Below, piece by piece: positions 42,985 to 52,093 of a stretch of 64,000 bases of DNA. Numbering within the stretch: the first letter of the stretch is position 1; every line of letters starts with the position of its first letter. Source of the DNA: Bacteroidales bacterium (GTDB lineage: Bacteria; Bacteroidota; Bacteroidia; Bacteroidales; Marinilabiliaceae). The notes below the pieces were generated by a model, which had not been told where the DNA came from, did no database searches, and saw only the letters and a program-made list of their open reading frames with translations. The translations under genes and the position numbers were made by a program. The DNA lies in the NCBI GenBank assembly GCA_017539645.1, contig JAFYCM010000058.1:1-64000 (forward strand), in the 5' to 3' direction.

Positions 42985-45240
42985 ATGAAACAGGAAGTGG
43001 AAGCATGGCAGGGCTTCAAAGGCGAACGTTGGAAAAGTGAGATTAATGTTCGCGACTTTATTCAATGGAACTACACTCAGTATGAGGGCGATGCAAAATT
43101 CTTAGCTGGTCCTACAGCCAATACTGACAAATTATGGGCGAAGCTGAAAGAGCTTCAAAAACAAGAGCGTGCCAAAGGTGGTGTGCTCGACATGGAAACC
43201 GAAATTGTTTCGAGCCTCACTGCTTATGGCCCGGGCTACATCGGCGACGACACTAAAGATATTGAGAAGGTAGTTGGTCTGCAGACCGACAAACCGCTGA
43301 AACGCGCTTTCATGCCATTCGGTGGCATAAAGATGGCAGAGCAAGCTTGCACCACTTACGGTTACAAACCTTCTGACAAGATTCACGAGATTTTCACTAA
43401 ATATTGCAAGACCCACAACGATGGCGTGTTCGATGCCTACACCGCTGAGATGAAGGCCGTTCGTCACAACCACATTCTTACGGGTCTTCCCGATACTTAT
43501 GGCCGTGGCCGCATCGTAGGCGACTATCGCCGTGTGGCTCTCTACGGTATCGACTACCTCATAGCTGAAAAGCAGAAAGACCTCAACAACATTGGCGACC
43601 AAGGCATGATTGACGAAGTAGTTCGTCTGCGCGAAGAGGTTGCTATGCAGATTAAGGCCCTCAAAGGCATGAAAGAGATGGCGCAGATCTATGGCTACGA
43701 CATTTCTAAACCTGCTTCAAACGCACGTGAGGCTGTTCAATGGCTCTACTTCGGCTACCTCGCTGCTATCAAGACTCAGAATGGTGCAGCAATGTCGGTT
43801 GGCCGCGTATCTACATTCCTCGATATTTATATCAACCGCGACCTCGAGGCAGGCAAACTTACCGAGAGCGAAGCACAGGAACTTATCGACCACCTCGTAT
43901 TGAAACTACGTATGGTGAAGTTCGCCCGCATTCCGAGCTACAACGAACTCTTCAGCGGTGACCCTGTTTGGGCTACTCTCGAAGTTGCAGGTATCGGTCA
44001 AGATGGCCGCCACATGGTAACCAAGAACGACTACCGTTTCTTGCACACCCTCCAAAACATGGGTCCTGCACCAGAACCGAACCTCACCGTTCTCTACAGC
44101 AGCCGTTTGCCAGAAAACTTCAAGAAGTTCGCAGCAAACATCTCTGTAACCACCAGCAGTATTCAATACGAGAATGACGAAGTTATGCGTCCTGTTTGGG
44201 GCGACGACTACTCAATCTGCTGCTGCGTATCTGCAACTCAGACTGGTAAAGAGATGCAGTTCTTCGGTGCTCGTGCCAACCTCGCTAAGTGCGTTCTCTA
44301 CGCAATCAACGGCGGTGTAGACGCTAAGACCCGCGAGCAATGTGGACCTGGCTTCCGTCCTATCGTTGGCGACATTCTTACATACGAAGAGTTCATGCCT
44401 CGTTTCGAGGTTATGATGGATTGGTTGGCAAGCGTATACGTTAAGACGCTCAACCTCATCCACTATATGCACGATAAATATTTCTACGAAGCTGCCGAAA
44501 TGGCCCTCATCGATACCGATGTTCGCCGCACCTTCGCTACTGGTATCGCAGGTTTCAGCCACGTGGTTGACTCTATCAGCGCTATCAAATATTCTACCGT
44601 ACATATCATTCGCGACGAAGCTGGCTTCCCTATCGACTTCAAGACCGATGGCGAATTCCCACGCTACGGCAACGATGACGACCGCGCCGACGAAATAGCA
44701 GTTTGGTTGCTCAAGACATTCCTCGCCGACATCAAGAAGTATCATACTTATCGTAATAGCGAGCCTACCACTTCTATCCTTACCATCACCTCTAACGTCG
44801 TTTATGGTAAGTATACCGCAGCTCTTCCTGACGGTCGCGAAGCTGGTACGCCACTCTCACCTGGTGCTAACCCAAGCTACGGCGCTGAGAAGAACGGCCT
44901 TCTTGCATCGCTCAACTCAGTTGCTAAGTTGCCTTATGAGTATGCCCTCGACGGCATCTCTAACACGCAGACCATCAGCCCGAATGCACTTGGTCACAAC
45001 GACGAAGAGCGCACCAACACTCTCGTTGGCGTTCTCGACGGATACTTCGACCGTGGCGCTCACCACTTGAATGTGAACGTATTCGGCCTCGACAAGCTCA
45101 AAGACGCTATGGAGCACCCTGAGAAAGAGGAATATGCTAACTTCACAATCCGCGTTTCGGGTTATGCAGTTAAGTTCATCGACCTCACTCGCGAGCAGCA
45201 GCTCGACGTTATTGCTCGTAGCGCTCACGAAGCATTGTAA
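42985..45240 (+). CDS. pflB: Pyruvate formate-lyase (formate C-acetyltransferase)
   Basis: 751 residues. The catalytic Cys pair is in [18 protein letters not shown] (about 411-413), with [16 protein letters not shown] after it. The glycyl-radical motif RVSGYAVKF lies near residue 726, ending in ARSAHEAL. An N-terminal [24 protein letters not shown]-like segment and [20 protein letters not shown] match PFL proper and not the diol-dehydratase class. It converts pyruvate and CoA to acetyl-CoA and formate without oxygen. Its activase gene follows 103 bases downstream, with no terminator evident between them. Formate made here could also feed NrdD. Confidence 0.96.
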   Translation: MKQEVEAWQGFKGERWKSEINVRDFIQWNYTQYEGDAKFLAGPTANTDKLWAKLKELQKQERAKGGVLDMETEIVSSLTAYGPGYIGDDTKDIEKVVGLQTDKPLKRAFMPFGGIKMAEQACTTYGYKPSDKIHEIFTKYCKTHNDGVFDAYTAEMKAVRHNHILTGLPDTYGRGRIVGDYRRVALYGIDYLIAEKQKDLNNIGDQGMIDEVVRLREEVAMQIKALKGMKEMAQIYGYDISKPASNAREAVQWLYFGYLAAIKTQNGAAMSVGRVSTFLDIYINRDLEAGKLTESEAQELIDHLVLKLRMVKFARIPSYNELFSGDPVWATLEVAGIGQDGRHMVTKNDYRFLHTLQNMGPAPEPNLTVLYSSRLPENFKKFAANISVTTSSIQYENDEVMRPVWGDDYSICCCVSATQTGKEMQFFGARANLAKCVLYAINGGVDAKTREQCGPGFRPIVGDILTYEEFMPRFEVMMDWLASVYVKTLNLIHYMHDKYFYEAAEMALIDTDVRRTFATGIAGFSHVVDSISAIKYSTVHIIRDEAGFPIDFKTDGEFPRYGNDDDRADEIAVWLLKTFLADIKKYHTYRNSEPTTSILTITSNVVYGKYTAALPDGREAGTPLSPGANPSYGAEKNGLLASLNSVAKLPYEYALDGISNTQTISPNALGHNDEERTNTLVGVLDGYFDRGAHHLNVNVFGLDKLKDAMEHPEKEEYANFTIRVSGYAVKFIDLTREQQLDVIARSAHEAL

Positions 45241-45343
45241 ATAGTTATACGATAACAAGTTTTAGCGTTATACGTACGGCGGGCATACATATTTATGCCT
45301 GCCGTTTTCTATTTTAGTGCATATTTTGCCTCAACGAATAGTT

Positions 45344-46069
45344 ATGGAAATAAAAGGACGAATACATTCCACAGAGTCGTTCGGTTCGGTAGACGGGCCA
45401 GGCATACGATTCTTGATATTTACGCAAGGCTGCCACCTCCGCTGTCAATATTGCCACAACCCCGACACTTGGAACCTCAACGAAGGCACCGAAATGACTG
45501 CCGACGAGCTGCTCGACAAAGCCGAACGTTTCCGCTCATATTGGCGCGACAAAGGCGGCATAACCGTTAGCGGTGGCGAACCTTTGGTGCAGATTGACTT
45601 CCTCATCGACCTATTCAGCAAAGCCAAGCAGCGCGGCATAAATACTTGCATCGACACCGCTGCCCAACCCTTCACACGCGAAGAACCGTTTTTCAGCAAA
45701 TTCGCTACGTTGATGAGCCTCACAGATACCGTTTTGCTCGATTTGAAGCATATAAATAGCGATATGCACCGCCAACTTACCGGCCACGCCAACGAAAACA
45801 TTTTGGACTGCGCGCGCTATTTGGCAGAAATCGGCAAAGACGTTTGGATTCGCCACGTGCTTGTGCCAGGCCTCACCGACAATGACGAATGGCTGACCGA
45901 ACTACGCGCATTCATAGATACGCTGCCAAACGTGAAGAAGGTGGAAGTGCTGCCCTACCACGATATGGCACAATTCAAATACGAGAAGCTCGGCATAAAA
46001 TACAAACTCGACGGCGTTCTTCCTCCTACCAAAGAACGCGTAGAGAATGCCCAGAAGATTTTGTTATAG
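45344..46069 (+). CDS. pflA: Pyruvate formate-lyase activating enzyme
   Basis: 241 residues from the ATG at 45344 (an upstream in-frame start exists at 45317 but gives no conserved N-terminus). MEIKGRIHSTESFGSVDGPG is the family start. The radical-SAM motif is GCHLRCQYCHNPDTW (C-x3-C-x2-C), and ITVSGGEPLVQIDF is the SAM-binding segment. WIRHVLVPGLTD and LPYHDMAQFKYEKLGI fit the substrate side. It places the glycyl radical on PflB. The length equals that of E. coli PflA, and the gene order pflB-pflA is usual. Confidence 0.95.
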   Translation: MEIKGRIHSTESFGSVDGPGIRFLIFTQGCHLRCQYCHNPDTWNLNEGTEMTADELLDKAERFRSYWRDKGGITVSGGEPLVQIDFLIDLFSKAKQRGINTCIDTAAQPFTREEPFFSKFATLMSLTDTVLLDLKHINSDMHRQLTGHANENILDCARYLAEIGKDVWIRHVLVPGLTDNDEWLTELRAFIDTLPNVKKVEVLPYHDMAQFKYEKLGIKYKLDGVLPPTKERVENAQKILL

Positions 46070-46140
46070 TTACGAGTTGCGAATTACGAGTTCCGAATTT
46101 TAGCAGATTGCGAAACGGGTGAATATCAGTTTCCGCGATT

Positions 46141-46391
46141 GCATGAGGGTTGCGCAGCGTGCGAAACTATGCTCACGAGTTGCATGAGGGTTGCTGAGCG
46201 TCAGAAACTATGCTGCACGAGTTGCATGAGGGTTGCTGAGTGTCAGAAACTATGCTGCACGAGTTGCATGAGGGTTGCTGAGCGTCAGAAACTATGCTGC
46301 AGCAGTTGCATGAGGGTTGCTGAGCGTCAGAAACTATGCTGCAGCAGTTGCATGAGGGTTGCTGAGCGTCAGAAACTATGCTGCACCATCT
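46141..46391. repeat. Six tandem copies of a 42-bp unit between pflA and uvrC
   Basis: Units begin at GCATGAGGG at 46141, 46182, 46224, 46266, 46308 and 46350, so the period is 42 bases, with a slightly shorter, diverged first copy. Copies differ by a few bases (TGCACGAG or TGCAGCAG at the joint). As 42 is a multiple of three, plus-strand frames stay open; one would encode SCMRVAERQKLCCT repeated, but it has only a TTG start and no relatives known to me. It is best treated as a minisatellite. Confidence 0.9.
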
Positions 46392-46439
46392 GCAGCAAAT
46401 TTTCCGACATTGAAACAGAGCGTGTTACATCTAATAGAT

Positions 46440-46498
46440 GGAATTTGTATTCCCCAACAGAACAGGTTTGTCATTCTGAGCGTAGCGAAGAATCTCAG
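46440..46498. repeat. Dispersed elements between the 42-bp array and uvrC
   Basis: GGAATTTGTATTCC (46440-46453) belongs to the GGATTTGnAATCC palindrome family. 46476-46498 is the second copy of the 23-bp element seen at 5751-5773. AATT-rich runs (TTTTCAATTTCCAATCTTCA) follow to 46570. This is otherwise non-coding. Confidence 0.55.
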
Positions 46499-46595
46499 GC
46501 AAAGTCAATGACATGTTGGCTTGTTTGGATTCGGAATTGTGAATTTTCAATTTCCAATCTTCAATTTTCAATTCGCTTATACCTAACTTCGCCCC

Positions 46596-48428
46596 ATGCA
46601 GTCAAATGAATCTCGACTTGAACGATTGAAGGCACTTGTGGACGTGCTGCCTTTGCAACCGGGCGTATATATATACTACGACGTCAACGATGTAGTGATT
46701 TACGTCGGCAAAGCTAAGAAGCTGAGGAACAGAGTTTCGCAATATTTCTTCAACAAGACGCAGACCGCCAAAACGCAACTGCTCGTCAGCCGCATACATA
46801 ACATAAAACACATTGTGGTGAATAGCGAGGAGGATGCGCTGTTGCTCGAAAACAACCTCATCAAAAAGTATAAGCCGCGATTCAACATCTTGCTGAAGGA
46901 CGACAAAACTTACCCTTGGATAGTGATACGCAACGAGCGTTTTCCTCGTGTGCAAATTACGCGTAACCTTGTGCGCGACGGCTCGCTATACTACGGTCCG
47001 TACACATTCTCGTCGCACATAAAATCGCTGTTCGAGACGTTCAGTTCGCTCTTTTCTCTACGTACGTGTAATTATGATTTGAAGCCCGACCTCATCGAGA
47101 AGGGATACTACAAATGTTGCCTCAAATATCACCTTGGCAACTGCTCGGGGCCGTGCATTGGCGGCATCAGCGAAGAGGAATACGGGCAGAGCATCGACAA
47201 CATACGTAGAATTCTCAACGGCCACACTTCGGTAGTGGTAAAAGATATGAAAGCCAAGATGTTAGCCGCTTCGGAGGAGCTAAATTTCGAGCTTGCTGCC
47301 ATATATAAAAACCGCATCGATAGGCTTTCGGAATATCAAGCACGGTCGGTGGTTTCGTCGTCGTCGAATTTCAATGCCGATGCCTTCGCTATTTATGATG
47401 ATGAAAATACCAACGAGACATACGTAAACTTCATCCGCGTAGTGGAAGGCTGTATCTTACAGTCGTTTACGCTCGAATTCAAGAGCAACATGAGCGACAG
47501 CCGCGAGGAGATTCTCTCGCACGCCATTGTGGAAGTCCGCGACACGCTAAAGACGCTCTCGCGCACCATATTCGTGCCGTTCATGCCCGACGTAGAATTT
47601 GCCAACATCAGTTTCATCATACCGCAAACGGGCGACAAGAAAAAGTTGCTCGAACTTTGCGAGAAGAACGCGCGTATGTATGCACTCGAAAAGCTCAAGC
47701 ATCACACGTTTTTGCGCGGTCGCAACAGCCACATCGACTTGCTTGCGTCGGTGCAAAACAAGTTGCAGTTGCCCACCATACCGCGCCACATTGAGATTTT
47801 CGATAACTCTAACACGCAAGGCGAATATCCCGTGGCGGCGTGCGTTGTGTATAAAGATGGCAAGCCGTCGAAGAAAGATTATCGCCTTTTCAATATAAAA
47901 ACTGTCGAAGGTCCCGACGACTATGCATCTATGTATGAGGTAGTTAATCGTAGATATGCACGATTGGTAGCCGAGCAGCAGCCGTTGCCCGACCTCATCG
48001 TAGCCGATGGCGGCGCAGGGCAGATGGAGTCGATCCGTCAAGCTACGGAGGACGCTCTTGGGTTGCACATACCTATTCTCGGTCTTGCAAAAAACGACAA
48101 ACATTCTACAAATGAGCTACTTATAGGTTTTCCGCCAAAACACATCGAGATTCGCCGCACGGACGATATTTTTCGTTTTTTTGCTGGTATGCAGGAGGAG
48201 GTTCACCGCTCAGCAATCACGTTCCACCGCAAGAAGCGCGGCAAATCTATAGCTACATCGGAACTCGACGAGATAAAGTCGATAGGCCCACAAACGAAGC
48301 AAAAACTGCTGCAACACTTCGGCAGTGTGAAAAATATTGGCAAAGCTACCGCCGAAGAGCTCGAAAATGTTGTTGGCAAGGCGAAAGCGAAAGCCATTAC
48401 TGACTATTTTAGCCGCCCCAAAACATAA
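46596..48428 (+). CDS. uvrC: Excinuclease ABC subunit C
   Basis: 610 residues, standard UvrC length. The N-terminal GIY-YIG nuclease has GVYIYYDVNDVVIYVGKAKK and RNRVSQYF. The Cys-rich bridge is CCLKYHLGNCSGPC. The UVR motif (KDMKAKMLAASEELNFELAA) binds UvrB. The RNase-H-like domain has IEIFDNSNTQGEYPVAA and DLIVADGGAGQM, and tandem helix-hairpin-helix motifs close the protein (IKSIGPQTKQKLLQHFGSV; ATAEELENVVGKAKA). It makes both incisions in nucleotide excision repair. It is followed by the sigma-factor gene after 9 bases. Confidence 0.96.
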   Translation: MQSNESRLERLKALVDVLPLQPGVYIYYDVNDVVIYVGKAKKLRNRVSQYFFNKTQTAKTQLLVSRIHNIKHIVVNSEEDALLLENNLIKKYKPRFNILLKDDKTYPWIVIRNERFPRVQITRNLVRDGSLYYGPYTFSSHIKSLFETFSSLFSLRTCNYDLKPDLIEKGYYKCCLKYHLGNCSGPCIGGISEEEYGQSIDNIRRILNGHTSVVVKDMKAKMLAASEELNFELAAIYKNRIDRLSEYQARSVVSSSSNFNADAFAIYDDENTNETYVNFIRVVEGCILQSFTLEFKSNMSDSREEILSHAIVEVRDTLKTLSRTIFVPFMPDVEFANISFIIPQTGDKKKLLELCEKNARMYALEKLKHHTFLRGRNSHIDLLASVQNKLQLPTIPRHIEIFDNSNTQGEYPVAACVVYKDGKPSKKDYRLFNIKTVEGPDDYASMYEVVNRRYARLVAEQQPLPDLIVADGGAGQMESIRQATEDALGLHIPILGLAKNDKHSTNELLIGFPPKHIEIRRTDDIFRFFAGMQEEVHRSAITFHRKKRGKSIATSELDEIKSIGPQTKQKLLQHFGSVKNIGKATAEELENVVGKAKAKAITDYFSRPKT

Positions 48429-48437
48429 CGCTCACCA

Positions 48438-48977
48438 ATGGAGAAACGCGATGACATAGAACTCATTCAACTGATGATAGCGGGCAACGACCTCGCTTTC
48501 AAAATGTTGTATGATAAATATTATGCCTCGCTCTGCCTTTTTGCCAACAAAATACTATGCGACGATGACGCCTCCATCGACGTTGTACAAGATATGATGG
48601 TGTGGCTCTACGAAGAGCGCGCCACGCTTGAGATCGACAACGTGAAGTCGTTTCTGTTTCGCGCCGTACACAACCGCTGTTTGAACGTACTGAAGCATCA
48701 GAAAGTTGAGCGTATGTATGCAGAGAAAGCTCAGCAAACCGCCGTAGAAGCCGACGACAGCATCGATAATATTATAAATGCCACTGAAACCACTGCCAAG
48801 ATAGCCAGCGCAATAGAGGCGCTGCCCGACCAATGCAAACTGATATTCAAACGCAGCCGCTTCGATGGCGACTCGAATGACGAAATTGCCGCTCAATTGG
48901 GCATCTCGAAGCGCACCGTTGAGACTCAGATTAGCAAGGCTTTGCGGCGACTGCGCGAGGCTCTGGGCAATGAATAA
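48438..48977 (+). CDS. RNA polymerase ECF sigma-70 factor
   Basis: 179 residues. Region 2 (AFKMLYDKYYASLCLFANKI, then VVQDMMVWLYEER) and region 4 (ALPDQCKLIFKRSRFDGDSN, AAQLGISKRTVETQISKAL) fit the Bacteroides-type ECF sigma expansion. Such genes usually stand beside an FecR-like anti-sigma and a SusC. Here the next gene is a Crp-family regulator and no anti-sigma is present in the neighbourhood. Regulation is therefore unclear. The gap to uvrC is 9 bases and to the next ATG 26 bases, so all three may share a transcript. Confidence 0.93.
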   Translation: MEKRDDIELIQLMIAGNDLAFKMLYDKYYASLCLFANKILCDDDASIDVVQDMMVWLYEERATLEIDNVKSFLFRAVHNRCLNVLKHQKVERMYAEKAQQTAVEADDSIDNIINATETTAKIASAIEALPDQCKLIFKRSRFDGDSNDEIAAQLGISKRTVETQISKALRRLREALGNE

Positions 48978-49003
48978 CTATGGATAATTAGATATTGAAC
49001 ATT

Positions 49004-49696
49004 ATGGAGAGAAAACCACTAACTATAGAAGAACTGCTCGCCTTGCCACCATTCCGCACACTTTCGGACAGCGACATGCAACTGCTATTCGAAACCACCG
49101 AGACGCTCTACCTCAATGCAGGCGACACCATTTTCAATAAAGATGACGACGCGCGAGGCATCCTTCTTATCACTAATGGGCGTGCTAAACTTATGCAAAC
49201 CGACGCCGCTGGGCATTCAATGATTGTGCGCATCGTTGGCGATGGCGATTTCTTTGGATACTCCGCCCTATTCCCCGACAAAGATTACCCCACGTCAGCA
49301 GAAGTGGTTGAGGATTGCCGTTTGCTGCGCATAGATAAAGAGACGGCGCTGCATATCATACATAATAATATTGATGCCTGCATTTTCTGCATACATGAGT
49401 TGGCCAACCAACTAACGTTCTCGCGTCGCAGTTGTCTTTCACTGACACACAAGCAGTTGCGCGGACGAATTGCTTACACTCTGCTACGTATGAAACACGA
49501 GCACGGCGTGACAACAAATGGACAACTTAACGTATTGCTGAGCCGCGAAGAGATTGGCAAACTGAGCAATATGACCACATCGAACGCCATACGTACGCTC
49601 AGCGACCTTCAGCAAGAGAAAATCATAAAAATTGATGGCCGACAAATAACCATCCTCGACGAAGAGAAACTCGAACACCTCGCTTTGATTGGATGA
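49004..49696 (+). CDS. Crp/Fnr family transcriptional regulator
   Basis: 230 residues from the ATG at 49004 (a TTG three codons upstream is less likely). The cyclic-nucleotide-binding-like beta barrel is at about 15-130: ETLYLNAGDTIFNKDDDARG, GRAKLMQTDAAGHSMIVRIV, GDFFGYSALFPD. The C-terminal winged helix-turn-helix is LSREEIGKLSNMTTSNAIRTLSDLQQEKII. No Fnr iron-sulfur Cys cluster is seen in the N-terminus. It probably senses a small ligand or membrane state. It follows the ECF sigma gene closely; what it controls cannot be told. Confidence 0.92.
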   Translation: MERKPLTIEELLALPPFRTLSDSDMQLLFETTETLYLNAGDTIFNKDDDARGILLITNGRAKLMQTDAAGHSMIVRIVGDGDFFGYSALFPDKDYPTSAEVVEDCRLLRIDKETALHIIHNNIDACIFCIHELANQLTFSRRSCLSLTHKQLRGRIAYTLLRMKHEHGVTTNGQLNVLLSREEIGKLSNMTTSNAIRTLSDLQQEKIIKIDGRQITILDEEKLEHLALIG

Positions 49697-49750
49697 TTAA
49701 TAGAGCGCAAAATCTCATATATTTGGAACATCGCTAAAAACTAATCAATC

Positions 49751-50476
49751 ATGAGATCGATATTATTCTCCATAGTGTGCGCCACGCTTATGTGCGTGAA
49801 TCTATCGTGCGAAGGCGCCGAAGTAAATACAGACGAACAGATTTCGTGCGACACATTGAATAGCAAACGCATAGCTATTCTTGGCGATTCGTATTCTACA
49901 TACGTAGGCTGGATTCCACAAGGCTATGCAGTCTACTACGATGGCAACAGAATCCTTAACTCCGTAAATCAAACGTGGTGGAAACGCCTGATTGACGCGT
50001 GCGACTGCGACCTCGTGATAAATTCGAGCTACAGCGGCTCTACCATTTGCAATACTGGCTATGGCAAGAGCGACTACACCAACATTTCATTCATCACACG
50101 TATGAAGAGCGACATTCCCGACTCGGTGGACGTAATTTTCGTATTCGGCGGCACCAACGACAGCTGGGCAGATTCGCCCATTGGTGAGCTGAAATATGCC
50201 GATTGGACTACCGACGACTTGAAGAGTTTTCTGCCTGCCGCCTGCTACCTCTTCGACTACCTTACTCGCACATTTTCGCACGCCAAGATTATAAACATAA
50301 CCAACTACGGCCTCAGCGAAGCTGTCACTCAAGGTCTTAGCGACGTATGCAATCACTATGGCGTTAGCAATGTAGTATTGTCGCCCATAGAACTACGAGA
50401 GGGTCATCCGACGGCCAAAGGAATGCTCTCCATAGCCAAACAAGTATCTGATTTCCTGAATAATGGAGGGAAGTAA
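49751..50476 (+). CDS. SGNH/GDSL hydrolase, probable lipoprotein
   Basis: 241 residues. The signal ends in VNLSC (Cys at about 20). SGNH blocks: IAILGDSYSTY (block I Ser nucleophile), INSSYSGSTICN (block II Gly), FVFGGTNDSW (block III Asn), and REGHPTAKG (block V, His with a preceding acidic residue). It is therefore a complete esterase-type active site. Members deacetylate or de-esterify carbohydrates and lipids; the target is unknown. It lies convergent with the TusA gene, 5 bases apart. Confidence 0.85.
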   Translation: MRSILFSIVCATLMCVNLSCEGAEVNTDEQISCDTLNSKRIAILGDSYSTYVGWIPQGYAVYYDGNRILNSVNQTWWKRLIDACDCDLVINSSYSGSTICNTGYGKSDYTNISFITRMKSDIPDSVDVIFVFGGTNDSWADSPIGELKYADWTTDDLKSFLPAACYLFDYLTRTFSHAKIINITNYGLSEAVTQGLSDVCNHYGVSNVVLSPIELREGHPTAKGMLSIAKQVSDFLNNGGK

Positions 50477-50481
50477 CGTTC

Positions 50482-50703
50482 CTATTTCTCTATCATCATT
50501 TTATGCGTCGAGCCTTCCACACGCTCCACAGAGATCACGTTGAACCCCTGCTCTTTTATGGCGGAAGGCACACTATTGAGCGCCTCGCCTTCGCTGAGCA
50601 GCACTTCAAGGATGTCTCCTTTGGCCATTTGCGAAAGTTTTAGCTTGGTACGCACAAGCGTCATAGGGCAATGCTCGTGCGTAATATCTAATGTATATAC
50701 CAT
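50482..50703 (-). CDS. tusA: TusA-like sulfur-carrier protein
   Basis: 73 residues. The sulfur-carrying Cys lies in HEHCPMTLVRTKLKL, in the TusA CPxP position with CPMT here. A second conserved stretch is AIKEQGFNVISVE. TusA proteins relay persulfide sulfur to tRNA thiolation or to dsr-type enzymes. It is the last gene of a three-gene set with DsrE2-like and ThiF-like genes on the same strand. Confidence 0.85.
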   Translation of the reverse strand: MVYTLDITHEHCPMTLVRTKLKLSQMAKGDILEVLLSEGEALNSVPSAIKEQGFNVISVERVEGSTHKMMIEK

Positions 50704-50727
50704 GTCTTGTCTATTTAACGTGTGAAT

Positions 50728-51246
50728 TTATATAAAAATAGTTCTGCCGCCTTCCGAAATTTTCAGAAAAGAAGCAACGCCAAGTTCTTCCTTCACCTCG
50801 TTGATAAAATCGCTTTTCTTCAGGCCAAGCACATGCATAGCCATTTCGCATGCATACATATTTACGCCCAATGCTTTAGCCGCTTCCACGAGTTCTTCAA
50901 GCGTAGCTACATTGTTTTTGCGCATCAGTTTGCGGAAAATCCACGGACCAAAACCGCAGAAGTTGAATCGTGAGGTCGGGGTATTGGAAAGTCCGCCCAT
51001 CATTATGCCAAAAATTTTTGCAATAAAGCCTCCACCCAATGGAGCGCGACCAGTCTTTCTCTTTATGGCATCGAGTCCCCAAAAGGTAAAGAACAGATTC
51101 ACTTCGTAGCCCACGGCTGCCGCGCCAGTAGCTATAGTAAATGTGGCTGTTAGCTTATCGAAATCGCCGCTAAAAGCAATTATCGAGAGTTTTTTAGGGT
51201 TAGTTACGTTTTGGTTTTCAAGCATTTGAGCTATGTTGTTGTCCAT
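50728..51246 (-). CDS. DsrE2-like (DsrE/DsrF/DrsH superfamily) sulfur-relay protein
   Basis: 172 residues. KKLSIIAFSGDFDKLTATFT and AAVGYEVNLFFTFWGLDAI are the DsrE-fold start; GGGFIAKIFGIMMGGLSNT is a hydrophobic Gly-rich loop. NVATLEELVEAAKALGVNMY precedes ACEMAMHVLGL, whose Cys is the likely persulfide site. This fits the DsrE2/COG2210 group, often found beside TusA. It stands 24 bases before tusA and 9 bases after the ThiF-like gene. Role in sulfur trafficking is inferred from the family. Confidence 0.85.
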   Translation of the reverse strand: MDNNIAQMLENQNVTNPKKLSIIAFSGDFDKLTATFTIATGAAAVGYEVNLFFTFWGLDAIKRKTGRAPLGGGFIAKIFGIMMGGLSNTPTSRFNFCGFGPWIFRKLMRKNNVATLEELVEAAKALGVNMYACEMAMHVLGLKKSDFINEVKEELGVASFLKISEGGRTIFI

Positions 51247-51255
51247 ATTATATAT

Positions 51256-52068
51256 TTATGAATGTCTAATGATTTTGCACGCCGTCTGCTCGTAGTCGAA
51301 GAGTTCTTTTATGGTTGGCTCATTGCCGCAAATTTCGCAGGTCTTGCGCGGTGCAATATTCATCTTCATAAAATTCATCGTACGAGCGTCGAATGTCAAA
51401 AGTTTGTTGATGAGCAATTCGCCCACTCCGGTTATATATTTCAGTGTCTCCGTAGCCTGAATAGTGCCCAAGATTCCCACCACCGAGCCAAGTACTCCAG
51501 CTTGCGAACAGGTTGGCACTGTGCCCTCGGCTGGCGGTTCTTTGAACATACAACGGTAGCACGTCGAACCAGGAATATGCGTAAAGGTCTGACCTTCGAA
51601 CTGATTTATACTGCCCATGCTATATGGTTTGCCAAGCATTACGCACGCATCGTTGACGAGGAATTTCGTAGGAAAATTATCCGAGCCTTCCACAACAAAG
51701 TCGTACTCCTTCACAATGTCCGCAATGGTGTCCGACAATAGGAAATCGTTGTACGTTTTCACCTTAACATCTGGGTTCAGGCGTTGTATAGCCTCACGCG
51801 CCGAATCCACTTTGGGCCTGCCAACGTTTTGTGTATTATGCGCTATCTGACGTTGAAGATTCGACAAGTCAACCACATCGTTGTCTGCAATGCCCAAAGT
51901 GCCAACTCCGGCAGCCGCTAAATAGAGCGCCACGGGACTACCAATTCCTCCTGCGCCAACGAGTAACACCTTGGCATTCAAAATCTTTTCTTGTCCCTCC
52001 ACGCCAACATCTTTCAACAAAATGTGGCGACTATATCGTTGTATTTGTTCTTCGTTGAAGTCGTACAT
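51256..52068 (-). CDS. HesA/MoeB/ThiF family adenylyltransferase (E1-like)
   Basis: 270 residues. The nucleotide-binding motif is LVGAGGIGSPVALYLAAAG, with IADNDVVDLSNLQRQI and GRPKVDSAREAIQRLNP as family marks, and EGSDNFPTKFLVND holding the Mg-binding Asp. Zinc-binding pairs are CYRCMF and CEICG. Such E1-like enzymes adenylate the C-terminus of ThiS or MoaD-type sulfur carriers. No such carrier lies in the window. TusA and DsrE2 follow directly, so a link to protein-bound sulfur transfer is likely. MoeB versus ThiF identity cannot be settled. Confidence 0.9.
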   Translation of the reverse strand: MYDFNEEQIQRYSRHILLKDVGVEGQEKILNAKVLLVGAGGIGSPVALYLAAAGVGTLGIADNDVVDLSNLQRQIAHNTQNVGRPKVDSAREAIQRLNPDVKVKTYNDFLLSDTIADIVKEYDFVVEGSDNFPTKFLVNDACVMLGKPYSMGSINQFEGQTFTHIPGSTCYRCMFKEPPAEGTVPTCSQAGVLGSVVGILGTIQATETLKYITGVGELLINKLLTFDARTMNFMKMNIAPRKTCEICGNEPTIKELFDYEQTACKIIRHS

Positions 52069-52093
52069 ACGTATGTAAATATCTTATATCTAA

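Noticed and set aside
46141-46391. CRISPR array
   Set aside because: The 42-bp units are contiguous with no unique spacers, and there are no cas genes.
46139-46609. 156-residue open frame over the 42-bp repeats
   Set aside because: It has only a TTG start, its open state follows from the repeat length being a multiple of three, and its end runs across dispersed repeats and into uvrC's start.
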